This document shows, one piece after another, positions 25,977-34,934 of a DNA stretch of 64,000 nucleotides. The DNA is taken from NCBI GenBank assembly GCA_021841155.1, contig JAKBVU010000002.1, positions 16,810-80,809 on the forward strand, in the 5' to 3' direction. The number at the start of each line of letters is the position of its first letter. Position 1 is the stretch's first letter. Made by a program: the position numbers and the translations under genes. Below the pieces are notes generated by a model. That model worked only from the letters and a program-made list of their open reading frames with translations, was not told where the DNA came from and searched no databases. The stretch is from a bacterium (GTDB lineage Bacteria > Patescibacteriota > Saccharimonadia > Saccharimonadales > UBA4665).

Positions 25977-27323
25977 TTAAGCTCCCATCATCTTATCTAT
26001 TCGATCTTTTAAGGTAACTTTAGCTGGTTCTTCTTCATCCCCGGCAAATTCCAAAGTGTCACTAGCGATTCTTAGTAAGCCCATAGCGGTAATAAAAGTA
26101 TGGTCTTTAACTCTACCAGTTTTGTCAATAATACCGTCAACTTGTTCTGGTCTAATTAAATGAATAGTCGGTTTATGAGTAAATGGTAAATTTTTATACC
26201 AATCGGTGCCTTCTAATTTGTTGGCCAAAACCTCTAAAGATGATCCACCACCACATAAAAACATTCTATAAGGTAAATGATCAAGCATATCAAACTCAGA
26301 CAAAGCTAATTCAATACCACTAATCCAAGTTGTAGCTGTTTTATTAACAATTGTTTCAATAATCGGTCTTTTAGAAACAGGAATCTTTTGAGTTGATAAA
26401 CCAATTTTCAATGCTTCAGCCATTTCGTAACTTACACTTAAGTCTTTTTCGATACCTTTAGTAAAAGCCCGACCACCAATACCAAACATTTTTGTTCCTT
26501 GAACACCACCATCATTAATAACAGCAATATCCGTCGTACCACCACCAACATCAACTAAAATAGCACTAAAATTCTGACTTATCTTATTACCTAAAACTGC
26601 TCTTGAAACGGCAAACGGCTCAGCTGCAACCGTTAATAAATCTAAATCTAACTCTAAAGCTGTTTTTTCTAAAGCACCTATATGAACTAACGGTGCAAAC
26701 GCGGTGTAAAGTTGAATAACCACTTCTTTACCTTGAAAACCGAGTGGATTAGTAATTGGATAACCATCAATTTCAATACCGACTAAAGCACTATTGACTA
26801 GTTTAACGTCGACTTCACGACCACCAGTTTCGATTGACAATTGTTTTTTAGCAATTTCTTTAGCTCGATCTTGAACTAAAAGAATAATCTTTTCCATTTC
26901 AATTGAGTCAATTAGCTGTGAAGGGTCACGTCTTAAAACTTTTAGAGTGTTGGTTGTACCTTTAACAAGTTCACCGGCTATACCAATGACAGCACGCCGA
27001 CCACTTACACCGGCCTGTTCTTCAGCCTGAGCTAAAGCTTGATCACAATTATCTACCACAGCTGCAATATCAGATATAGCTCCGGCCTGCATATCACTTA
27101 AAGATTGTCTTTTTCGACCCATGCCAATAATCTCAATTTCAGATGTCGACTGATCTAAACGACCAATTAAAGCTTTAACAAATTCTGTACCAATATCTAG
27201 AGCTATAATTAAATTTTCCTCTTCAACTGGGTTCTTCTCAACTAATTTTTTTTTGTTTTTATTAACCTTTGAAACCACTTGTTTAGAAACAGTTTTTTTA
27301 ACTTTTGAAATTTTATCTAACAT
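25977..27323 (-). CDS. ftsA: FtsA-type actin-like ATPase
   Basis: 448 aa. A Lys-rich N-terminal extension (about 1-38) precedes the actin fold: ALDIGTEFVKALIGR (phosphate 1), an SHS2 insertion, LVDVGGGTTDIAVI (phosphate 2), MFGIGGRAFTKGI and FLCGGGSSLEVL (adenosine). The C-terminus ends in KVTLKDRIDKMMGA, a likely membrane-binding amphipathic helix as in FtsA. FtsA links FtsZ to the membrane during division. No ftsZ is in the window. PilM is the main alternative, but the tail favours FtsA. Confidence 0.88.
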   Translation of the reverse strand: MLDKISKVKKTVSKQVVSKVNKNKKKLVEKNPVEEENLIIALDIGTEFVKALIGRLDQSTSEIEIIGMGRKRQSLSDMQAGAISDIAAVVDNCDQALAQAEEQAGVSGRRAVIGIAGELVKGTTNTLKVLRRDPSQLIDSIEMEKIILLVQDRAKEIAKKQLSIETGGREVDVKLVNSALVGIEIDGYPITNPLGFQGKEVVIQLYTAFAPLVHIGALEKTALELDLDLLTVAAEPFAVSRAVLGNKISQNFSAILVDVGGGTTDIAVINDGGVQGTKMFGIGGRAFTKGIEKDLSVSYEMAEALKIGLSTQKIPVSKRPIIETIVNKTATTWISGIELALSEFDMLDHLPYRMFLCGGGSSLEVLANKLEGTDWYKNLPFTHKPTIHLIRPEQVDGIIDKTGRVKDHTFITAMGLLRIASDTLEFAGDEEEPAKVTLKDRIDKMMGA

Positions 27324-27418
27324 ACCAGATATTTTACCATAATTATTATGTTAATAAATACAACGAAAAATAACATCATGAAAATTTCAGATTTTTTTGT
27401 TTGAAAATCCTATTAATA

Positions 27419-27427
27419 ATTGTAGCA
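27419..27427 (-). promoter_or_regulatory. Extended -10 promoter of the ftsA operon
   Basis: TGCTACAAT on the reverse strand in the alaS-ftsA gap. The identical box precedes the secreted-repeat gene at 47972. It would give a leader of about 90 nt. A closer TAAAAT (27331-27336), 7 nt before the ATG, is an alternative leaderless start. Confidence 0.4.
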
Positions 27428-27441
27428 TAAAACTAACTCAA

Positions 27442-29337
27442 TTAACTTAAAACCGCTTTAATCCTTCGAATACCAGCAGATGAACTTTCTTCTTTAATAA
27501 TTTTAAATTTTTGCCCATTTTCAGCTAATAAATTAGTGTGAGCAACATGAGGACCCCCACAGATTTCTCGACTAAACGGCTCTGTTTGACCCTTTGGCGT
27601 CATACTATAAACTTTAACTATTGAATCATAACGATCATTAAAAGCACCTAAAGCTTTTAACTGGTTAAGAGCAATTCCAACTGGAACCTCTTGAAAACTA
27701 ACTTCTAAATCAGCTTTAATTTGATCATTAACAATTTTTTCAATTTTTTTAATTTCTTCGATTGTTAATTTATCGGGGTGAGAAAAATCAAAACGTAATC
27801 TTTCATCTGTAATATTACTGCCATGTTGAATAACATGTTCACCTAAAACCATTCTTAAAGCCTGGTACATTAAATGAGTGGCTGTATGATATTTTTTATG
27901 AATATCTTCGTGACCAGCCAAACCACCTTTAAAAGTACCTTTTGAAGCAGTACGAGAGCGATTTTTTTGATCTAACATTAAAACATCAAAGTCACTGCGC
28001 CAGTTTTGATCAACGTCAATATCTTGTTTAAAAGCTTCTTCAATGACTAATTCATAAGGGAAACCATAAGTATCATAGAGCTTAAAGACATCTTTTCCTT
28101 CAATTTTTAGTTTAAGATTAATAATTTTATCAAATTCCCTTAAGCCTTTTCTAAGTGTTTGACGAAAAACTTTCTCTTCTTTGGTTAAAACTTCTTCAAT
28201 TTTTAATTGATTATCGATTAAATCAGGGTAATCCTGTTGATAAATGCCTTGAATAATACTAACTACTTGATTTAAGAAATTATTTTCAATCCCAAGGTCA
28301 AAACCATAACGAATAGCTCGACGAATCAAACGTCTCATGACATAACCTTGAGTTTTATTACTCGGTACAACACCGTCATTGGCTAAAAAAACAGCCGCTT
28401 TCAAATGATCAGCTATAACTCGCATACTTTCTTGATGAGATGAATATTTTTTTTGCGACAAGACTTCTAGCTGATTAATAATTGGCCAAAATAAATCAAT
28501 CCGAAAAATATCATTAGTGTTAAGAGAAGCTGCGGTTAATCTTTCTAAACCACCTCCAAAATCAACGTTCTTTTTTGGTAATAACTTAAAGCCGTGTTCG
28601 GTTTTAAGATATTCCATAAAAACTGAATTACCTATTTCAACAAAACGACCACAATCACAGTTAGGATGACAATATTGTCCATAACTTAAATCATGTTCTA
28701 TAAAATCAAATTCATAGAAAACTTCACTATCTGGACCACCAGGTTCATTAACCGGCATTTCGTTAATACTTCCCGACCGGCACCACCAATTTTTAGTATG
28801 ATCATAATAAAAAATTCGACCTTGTTTCATGCCGATTTTATAACCATTTTTTTCTGAACCAATTTCCACAATTTCGTGATCAATGTTTTTTGATTTAAAC
28901 AATTTTTGCCAAATTTGAGCTGATTCTTGGTCACGTGGTATCTCATTATCTTCATCACCTATAAAACAAGTAACAAATAGTCGATTAGGATCAAGACCAA
29001 TTTTATCGACTAAAAAATTAAAATACCAACTTAATTGTTCTGATTTAAAATAATCGCCCAAAGACCAATTGCCTAACATCTCAAAAAATGTGGTATGACG
29101 ACTATCACCAACTTCTTCTATGTCTTGAGCTCGTAAACAAGTTTGAATATCGACTAAACGACTACCTTCTGGATGAGTTTCACCTAAAAGGTAAGGCACT
29201 AATGGTTGCATACCAGAACTAACAAAAAGAGTTGTTGCATCATTATTGGGTGGTATTAGTGATGATCTTTGAATCATTTTATGTCGGTTATTAATAAAAT
29301 TTTCAAAATAAAGTCGTCTAATTTCTCTGGAAGTCAT
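27442..29337 (-). CDS. alaS: Alanyl-tRNA synthetase, C-terminally short
   Basis: 631 aa, against about 870 in most bacteria. The class II catalytic core is complete (TLFVSSGMQPLVPYL, RHTTFFEMLGNWS, FGGGLERL). The editing domain keeps its zinc and catalytic residues (HKKYHTATH, CGGPHVAHT). The sequence stops after the editing domain (SSAGIRRIKAVLS), so the C-Ala/DHHA1 domain that helps join the aminoacylation and editing sites is missing. Short AlaRS forms occur in reduced genomes. It should also charge the tmRNA at 48.1 kb, which keeps a third-pair G-U. Confidence 0.93.
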   Translation of the reverse strand: MTSREIRRLYFENFINNRHKMIQRSSLIPPNNDATTLFVSSGMQPLVPYLLGETHPEGSRLVDIQTCLRAQDIEEVGDSRHTTFFEMLGNWSLGDYFKSEQLSWYFNFLVDKIGLDPNRLFVTCFIGDEDNEIPRDQESAQIWQKLFKSKNIDHEIVEIGSEKNGYKIGMKQGRIFYYDHTKNWWCRSGSINEMPVNEPGGPDSEVFYEFDFIEHDLSYGQYCHPNCDCGRFVEIGNSVFMEYLKTEHGFKLLPKKNVDFGGGLERLTAASLNTNDIFRIDLFWPIINQLEVLSQKKYSSHQESMRVIADHLKAAVFLANDGVVPSNKTQGYVMRRLIRRAIRYGFDLGIENNFLNQVVSIIQGIYQQDYPDLIDNQLKIEEVLTKEEKVFRQTLRKGLREFDKIINLKLKIEGKDVFKLYDTYGFPYELVIEEAFKQDIDVDQNWRSDFDVLMLDQKNRSRTASKGTFKGGLAGHEDIHKKYHTATHLMYQALRMVLGEHVIQHGSNITDERLRFDFSHPDKLTIEEIKKIEKIVNDQIKADLEVSFQEVPVGIALNQLKALGAFNDRYDSIVKVYSMTPKGQTEPFSREICGGPHVAHTNLLAENGQKFKIIKEESSSAGIRRIKAVLS

Positions 29338-29360
29338 ATCTTAAATTTTAACATTTTTTA

Positions 29361-30440
29361 TTATAAAAGCCGACTAATAATTCCACCGCCAAGAACGATT
29401 TGATCTTGATAAAAAACCACTGATTGACCAGGTGTAGGTGCTTTAACCGCTTCAACCAATTCTAAAGACCATTGATCCTGATTAATTTGGCTCAAATTCT
29501 TAACTGCCACATTTGAAGCTCGATATCTTGGTTTAGCCATAACATTATCCTGAACAGATATTCGCTTAATTTGATCTGTTAAAAAATAAACCTGAGACAA
29601 ACTCAAATTATCTGACCATAAATTATTAAAATTTAAATCACGGGTGACATAAACAATATTCTTTTTAATGTCTTTATCAAAAACATAATAAGGTAATCCA
29701 CCACCCAAATTCAAACCATGTCTTTGACCAATTGTATAAAAAATTACTCCGTCGTGTTGACCAACAATTTGTTGATTATTATCGATAACTAGGCCTGGTT
29801 TTTGAGGACCCAATTGATTTAATAAAAAATCTTTTATTGGTACTTTACCAATAAAACATATTCCCTGAGAATCTTTTTTATTGGCTGTAAAAATATGACG
29901 TTTTTTAGCTTCTAATCTAACTTTAGATTTAAGCATAGAACCGATTGGCATTAAACTGTGCTCCAAGGCCTCATAACTCATTCTATAGAGAAAATAAGTT
30001 TGATCTTTATTTTGATCAACTGCAGTTGTTAAATAAAATCGATGGTTATTATTTTTAATTTGAGCATAATGACCGGTAGCAATATAGTCTGCACCATCTT
30101 TTAATGCTAAATCAAGAAATACTTTAAATTTAATTTCCTGATTACACATAATATCTGGATTAGGAGTTATACCTTGTTGATAACTTTCTAATAAATAATC
30201 GACTACCAAATCTTTGTATTGCGTTTGAAAATCATAAACTTTAAATGGTATACCAAGATCAACTGCCACTCTTTTAGCATCATTAAAATCATCTTGCCAA
30301 GGACAATAATAACCTGCCACGTCACTGGTCCAATTTTTCATATAAACACCAGTTACATTGTAACCTTGTTCTTGTAACAAAGCGGCTGTCAAAGAACTAT
30401 CAACTCCTCCACTCATACCGACAAAGACTTTTTTAGACAT
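29361..30440 (-). CDS. mnmA: tRNA-specific 2-thiouridylase
   Basis: 359 aa. PP-loop VGMSGGVDSSL (6-16), catalytic Cys in NPDIMCNQEIKF, second Cys in SQGICFIGKV, then the C-terminal beta domains. MnmA activates U34 of Glu, Gln and Lys tRNAs and inserts sulfur derived from a cysteine desulfurase; iscS is at 42.8 kb. TACAAT lies 6 nt before the ATG, implying a leaderless mRNA. Confidence 0.95.
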   Translation of the reverse strand: MSKKVFVGMSGGVDSSLTAALLQEQGYNVTGVYMKNWTSDVAGYYCPWQDDFNDAKRVAVDLGIPFKVYDFQTQYKDLVVDYLLESYQQGITPNPDIMCNQEIKFKVFLDLALKDGADYIATGHYAQIKNNNHRFYLTTAVDQNKDQTYFLYRMSYEALEHSLMPIGSMLKSKVRLEAKKRHIFTANKKDSQGICFIGKVPIKDFLLNQLGPQKPGLVIDNNQQIVGQHDGVIFYTIGQRHGLNLGGGLPYYVFDKDIKKNIVYVTRDLNFNNLWSDNLSLSQVYFLTDQIKRISVQDNVMAKPRYRASNVAVKNLSQINQDQWSLELVEAVKAPTPGQSVVFYQDQIVLGGGIISRLL

Positions 30441-30446
30441 TATTTA

Positions 30447-30475
30447 ATTGTAGCTAATTTTTATTATTTTGTAAC
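30447..30475 (-). promoter_or_regulatory. Promoter of mnmA, leaderless type
   Basis: GTTACA (30470-30475), a 17-nt spacer, TACAAT (30447-30452), then 6 nt to the ATG at 30440. It lies in the 3' end of the PKD-protein gene. Confidence 0.55.
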
Positions 30476-31371
30476 TCTTCTCGCTGTTTTTCAAGTTGAC
30501 GCCTTAAAACATACATTTGATGTCGACCACCAATCCAAAACGTAATAAAAATTAACGGTACTAAAATAATAATTGGCCACCAAATGATTTGTGGTTTTTG
30601 ATTTGAAACTAATTGACTTTGATTAGTCGATTTTTTTTGATTTAAATTAATAACAGCTCCGTTAACTACAGCTACAACTTCCAAAAAAGCTTGAGTATGA
30701 TTAGAGTCGGTAGCTCTAACAACAACATTATAAATTCCTGCTTTTGAATAAACATGATTAACGCTGAACTGCCCGGCAAACTTTTCTGACAATAATTCGG
30801 CTGGAGAACCATCACCCCAATCAATACTGACAGCATAGGGTCCGACACCACCATTAAGATTAAATGGCCAAGTTAAAGTTGAACCAGGGTTAGAACCTCT
30901 TTCAGCATCATTACTAGTTAAACTAACTACTGAACCAAATTTAGCTAGTTGAATATTATTATAATTAACAATCACACTATTGGAATCTGGACCAGATTCA
31001 TCTAAATTATTATAATCTATAGCGACTAAATCGTTTTGTCCGGAAAATAAATCAACTGGTATGTTATAACTACCATTTTGGCAATTAATAGCACCAATAA
31101 AAACATTATTTGAAAAAATTTTAATTAATAAATTATTTGGACATAATCCATTGACATTAACTGGCATGTTAGTAAAACTAGTTCCAGTAACAGGAGTAGC
31201 TATTGTTGCTCCTTGTGAAGGTGGAGGACTAGGAATCGTTCCTTGTAGACCAATTGATCCATTTGATGTTTGATGAGCCGGTATAGTTAAAGCCCTAACT
31301 TGATATAAAGACAAAAAAACAAATCCTAATATTAAAACAAAAAAAATTAAACTAATTTTAAAATTTAACAT
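30454..31371 (-). CDS. Surface protein with PKD domain and C-terminal membrane anchor
   Basis: 305 aa. A signal peptide (about 1-28) is followed by an Ig-like region with two Cys, then a PKD domain recognisable by SIDWGDGSPAE and VNHVYSKAGIYNVVVRATDS (about 150-232). A Gln/Asn/Ser-rich spacer and one membrane helix (about 262-283) follow, with a short charged coiled-coil tail in the cytoplasm. It is the last gene of a five-gene surface locus and may act as its membrane partner. A TATACT lies 7 nt before the ATG. Confidence 0.8.
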   Translation of the reverse strand: MLNFKISLIFFVLILGFVFLSLYQVRALTIPAHQTSNGSIGLQGTIPSPPPSQGATIATPVTGTSFTNMPVNVNGLCPNNLLIKIFSNNVFIGAINCQNGSYNIPVDLFSGQNDLVAIDYNNLDESGPDSNSVIVNYNNIQLAKFGSVVSLTSNDAERGSNPGSTLTWPFNLNGGVGPYAVSIDWGDGSPAELLSEKFAGQFSVNHVYSKAGIYNVVVRATDSNHTQAFLEVVAVVNGAVINLNQKKSTNQSQLVSNQKPQIIWWPIIILVPLIFITFWIGGRHQMYVLRRQLEKQREELQNNKN

Positions 31372-31411
31372 TGTATTAAGTATAAACGAAATAAAAATTT
31401 AAAACTATGAA

Positions 31412-32479
31412 CTATTGACGCCTAGACTGTCTAATCACTCGTTCTTTATATGCGTTTAATATTTTCGGAAAACCAAATATAAAAAATAGAACCAGGATAA
31501 TAAAGATAATAATTATCATGATTAAAGTTAACGGAATAACATAAAAAGTTGTTGAAGCCGATAAAGTTTGGCCAGAAGAACCATAACCAAAATTACCTTC
31601 AACTGTATAAATACCAAATGAACTTACTTTTTTTAAAGGAATAAAAAATCTTCGGATACTATTAGGTAAAACATTGCCGGGAGGAGTGACATTATTAACA
31701 TTATAAACTGATATAATTTTATTAGAACTAGTTTTTAAAAGTACTTTTCCGAATGGAGCAACTTGAATATTACCTTCATTCTGAAATCTAACCACAGCAT
31801 TAATATGCTGATTCGATGTAAAAAAATTACTTGGTGTACCATTACTAACATCAAAACTAGCAATCGATAATTGTTGTTTGATTTTTCCAGGAACAGTTAA
31901 TAGAATAATAGATCCAACTGATCCAGATAAACTAACAGTAGTATTTTTACCACCTATGCTAGCTGGGCCAAATCTAACTACTCCATAATAACCACCACCT
32001 GGAGTATTGCTTGGAATTTTTAAAGTAATTGGTATTTCTTTTTGCTGACCTGCTTGTAAGGTAAAGTTAGGAATTGGTACAGCAAATTTTTTTAATCCAT
32101 GTTTTTCATGAATATTTTTACCAATTAAAATTGATGGTTGACCTGTTTCATTAGAATTAGCTACAAAGTCATTCACTACACCTGATAAGGTTTCAGGCAC
32201 TGAAGTAATATTGGTCACATACATATCAATAACTTGAGATTGACCAGCTTTAATAGTCACATCACTTCTTAAAGGAGAAACCTGAACACCATCAGCCGAA
32301 GAAGCTGCACTAGATATAGTAAAATTTGCCAAACTAAAACCACTAATTAAAAAAATTGCCAATAATAAAATTAGCCAATTAAAATATTGTTTGATCTTTA
32401 AAGTTGTTATCCTTATCACAATTATTATTATCTTAACAAAAGATAGATAATTTACAAAATTTAAAAATTCGCTATGCAA
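31412..32479 (-). CDS. DUF916/WxL-interacting-like anchored surface protein
   Basis: 355 aa. A signal segment (about 34-56) precedes VQVSPLRSDVTIKAGQSQVIDMYVTN. This opening, and the later LQAGQQKEIPITLKIPSNTPGGGYYGVVRF, resemble the Ig-like DUF916 domain of WxL-interacting proteins in Gram-positive bacteria. A second beta domain follows (about 200-310), then one membrane helix (about 315-340) and a basic cytoplasmic tail. The ATG at 32479 gives a long pre-signal region; a GTG at 32419 is an alternative. It overlaps the upstream gene by 19 nt. DUF916 proteins hold secreted partners at the wall, which fits the three secreted proteins encoded upstream. The family call is by pattern only. Confidence 0.7.
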   Translation of the reverse strand: MHSEFLNFVNYLSFVKIIIIVIRITTLKIKQYFNWLILLLAIFLISGFSLANFTISSAASSADGVQVSPLRSDVTIKAGQSQVIDMYVTNITSVPETLSGVVNDFVANSNETGQPSILIGKNIHEKHGLKKFAVPIPNFTLQAGQQKEIPITLKIPSNTPGGGYYGVVRFGPASIGGKNTTVSLSGSVGSIILLTVPGKIKQQLSIASFDVSNGTPSNFFTSNQHINAVVRFQNEGNIQVAPFGKVLLKTSSNKIISVYNVNNVTPPGNVLPNSIRRFFIPLKKVSSFGIYTVEGNFGYGSSGQTLSASTTFYVIPLTLIMIIIIFIILVLFFIFGFPKILNAYKERVIRQSRRQ

Positions 32480-33534
32480 ACATAATTAACGGTTGTGACA
32501 TAGACACCAGGTGCCTGATTTTGAGCCACATTGACTAAATAACTAACTGTATATAATCGATAATTTTCAGGCTGATTAGATCCAGCAATATTAGAATCAT
32601 TTTGAAAAGCATAAAAATTTGGTTCATCATAATTTAAAAAGGGTTGACCATGTCCTGGACCAGTTGGATTTTGACCGACAGTCGGTGAAATGTTAGCCAC
32701 TAAATTTAAGCCAAACTGTGAAACTCCTGGTCTAGATACACTAGCTGGATATAAATTCGGAATTTGATTAATACCTGAAGTTAGTCCTTGACCATAAGTT
32801 GAAATAGTATAACCATTTTGACCATTAGTCCCAACCAGTAATTGAGAAGTAGCTGTTACTGAGGTTTGAGGTGAAAAAGTACCAAAATTAATATTATGTC
32901 CTGAACTATCCTGACAATTTAAATGACTAATTTGAACTGCACTACAAAAATATATAAAGGGTGGAACTTCAGCATTAACAGCTAATTGATTATTTAAAGC
33001 ATAGGCTAAACCACCATGATTAATGACAGTAGTAGTAGACGGTGTCGAACTTGAAAAAGTTTCAATCCTGACATATTCCGTACCTTCAGCTGAAGCGTTA
33101 GTAATATTATTAAACGTATAACTAACAGGTCCTGGTGAAGTTGAACTAGGACTACGACTCATAACGATTAAATTTTGAGAGGTGGCCGGCAATAAACTAA
33201 AGTTTGTTTGTCCAGTTTGAGCAACTAAACTTGCAGTTGACACATTAATACCCGTTGGAACTGTACACACATCGTTAAATAATGGTGAGTTTGAGCAAAA
33301 TTGAAATTCAATTGAACCGACATTACTTGAAGACGTTAAATTAAAACCAATTTGAAATGTCACGTTGGTAGCTGAAGTTTGACTAGAAGATAGTTTAATA
33401 TATCGATCATTAATCTTAGCACCATAAACCGTTGCAAAACCTAAGTTATAAATCATGACACTAATAAAGACAGTCAAAACATAAAATATCAATAAAAAAA
33501 GTGACTGTTTATGAAATAAACTAGTTAAATTCAT
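32461..33534 (-). CDS. Secreted surface protein A with shared N and C modules
   Basis: 357 aa, with a signal peptide (about 1-36). The N-module (about 40-200) contains FCSNSPLFNDVCTVPTG and closes with YFCSAV. The C-module (about 225-357) contains PGVSQFGLNLVANISP, NYDEPNFYAFQ, LYTVSYLVN and APGVYVTTVNYV, and the protein ends in Phe. The gene at 33558 shares the N-module (FCSNSPIIADTCTAPTG) and the last 40 residues; the gene at 34935 shares the whole C-module. There is no membrane anchor and no LPxTG motif, so attachment must use another route, perhaps the DUF916-like neighbour. No known family recognised. Confidence 0.75.
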   Translation of the reverse strand: MNLTSLFHKQSLFLLIFYVLTVFISVMIYNLGFATVYGAKINDRYIKLSSSQTSATNVTFQIGFNLTSSSNVGSIEFQFCSNSPLFNDVCTVPTGINVSTASLVAQTGQTNFSLLPATSQNLIVMSRSPSSTSPGPVSYTFNNITNASAEGTEYVRIETFSSSTPSTTTVINHGGLAYALNNQLAVNAEVPPFIYFCSAVQISHLNCQDSSGHNINFGTFSPQTSVTATSQLLVGTNGQNGYTISTYGQGLTSGINQIPNLYPASVSRPGVSQFGLNLVANISPTVGQNPTGPGHGQPFLNYDEPNFYAFQNDSNIAGSNQPENYRLYTVSYLVNVAQNQAPGVYVTTVNYVCIANF

Positions 33535-33557
33535 TCATAATTGCCTAAATACCTACT

Positions 33558-34847
33558 TTAAAAAGTACCAGTAGCAATTAAATCCATATTAGCCGTATAA
33601 ATACCAGCTGGCGTAGTTAAAGAAGCGGTAGCTGCAAAAGTATATGCACTGTCAACTCGATAAAGAGGTGAAGATGTTGAAGCCACAGTATCACCATAAG
33701 TTGAATCAACATTAGTCGCATTCATACCATAATAAACATCGCTAGGAGTAGTCGCACCCTGTAAAGGAGTAGTATCGCTAGTTGACGAACCACCCGTAAA
33801 AGTATAATTACTTGAACTGTAATACGTCGAAGCTGGGGTTAAAGATCCAACACCATTAACATCATCAACACTTGGACCAGTCGCCATACCAAAATCAGCT
33901 GTACCGGCTACAATAGCTGCCGCAGTTGAACCAATTGCAGGGATAGCACAAGTCGTACCACCATTAGCGCTTAAACCACCACAGCCAGTACTATTACGCA
34001 TAGATATAACAGCACCACTAGTGGCGTTAGTTGATAATTGAGAATAAACCGTTCCACTATCTACTTGAGTTTGGTCTAAGATCGGTGTTGGGCTACCATG
34101 ACCAAGAGTAAGAGCCGGTGAAACGTTGGCATTAGGATCAGAACAATCATGTGTAGTTGTCCAACTACTGGGAGCATCACCCGAAACACAGAAACTTATT
34201 GTTTCTTGAACACGAGCCGTAATTGATATAATATTGTTGGTTGATAAAGCAATACCACCATAATCTAAGTAATCACCTGGTGAAGTAGCACTAGAATAAG
34301 TACCATAAGTAGTGTTAGCAAAAGTATAGATACGAGCATAAAAAGCACCTAAAGTTGACGGATTGGTTACACCTGCGATAGTAAAGCTTTGAGCACCAGC
34401 TGCCGCGGCAGTAGCATCATAGGCCGCAAACTGTGAAGCACTTCCCATGGTTGCACCAGCACTATTAGTTCCACCCACAGTCCAACCACTCGATCCAATA
34501 CCACCAGTCACCGTAGAAGAAACCGTAACACCTGTAACACTAAAACCGGTTGGTGCTGTACAAGTATCAGCAATAATTGGACTATTAGAACAAAAATCAA
34601 TCACAACACTTTCAGCCGCTTGAGTAGTTGTAAAACCAACTTTATAAGAAACATTCGTACCACTACCAACACCAGTTGAAATTGTACCAGCTGAAACACC
34701 AGAATCACTCATAGTAATGCTTCTACTAGCCATCTGAGCCGCTAAAACCGGTTGACTACCTAGAAGTGGCGTTAATAATGCTAAGATAAAAGCAATTACA
34801 AAAGAAGTATAAAAAAATTTCTTAATTCTTTTTATACTAGCTAACAT
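33558..34847 (-). CDS. Secreted surface protein B (Ala/Ser/Thr/Gly-rich paralogue)
   Basis: 429 aa, with a signal peptide (about 1-37). Mature composition is dominated by A, S, T and G, as in abundant S-layer or fibril proteins. It shares FCSNSPIIADTCTAPTG and a GGIALSTNNIISITARVQE stretch with protein A, and ends LYRVDSAYTF...PAGIYTANMDLIATGTF-like, matching the other two C-modules. Several Cys could pair outside the cell. AGGAG lies 5 nt before the ATG, a strong ribosome-binding site that suggests high expression. GC content looks higher than in neighbours, fitting Ala/Gly codons. A major surface layer component is possible, by inference. Confidence 0.75.
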   Translation of the reverse strand: MLASIKRIKKFFYTSFVIAFILALLTPLLGSQPVLAAQMASRSITMSDSGVSAGTISTGVGSGTNVSYKVGFTTTQAAESVVIDFCSNSPIIADTCTAPTGFSVTGVTVSSTVTGGIGSSGWTVGGTNSAGATMGSASQFAAYDATAAAAGAQSFTIAGVTNPSTLGAFYARIYTFANTTYGTYSSATSPGDYLDYGGIALSTNNIISITARVQETISFCVSGDAPSSWTTTHDCSDPNANVSPALTLGHGSPTPILDQTQVDSGTVYSQLSTNATSGAVISMRNSTGCGGLSANGGTTCAIPAIGSTAAAIVAGTADFGMATGPSVDDVNGVGSLTPASTYYSSSNYTFTGGSSTSDTTPLQGATTPSDVYYGMNATNVDSTYGDTVASTSSPLYRVDSAYTFAATASLTTPAGIYTANMDLIATGTF

Positions 34848-34934
34848 CTTTTCTCCTATATTTTTGATTTTTATTTTTTAATACTTATATCAAAGTATCA
34901 TTTTTTTTATAAAAAATAAAGAACTTATCCACAA

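Noticed and set aside
27321..27383. 20-codon hydrophobic ORF in the ftsA leader, its stop overlapping the ftsA ATG
   Set aside because: Tempting as a leader peptide, but it has no ribosome-binding site, and AT-rich DNA readily yields hydrophobic short frames.
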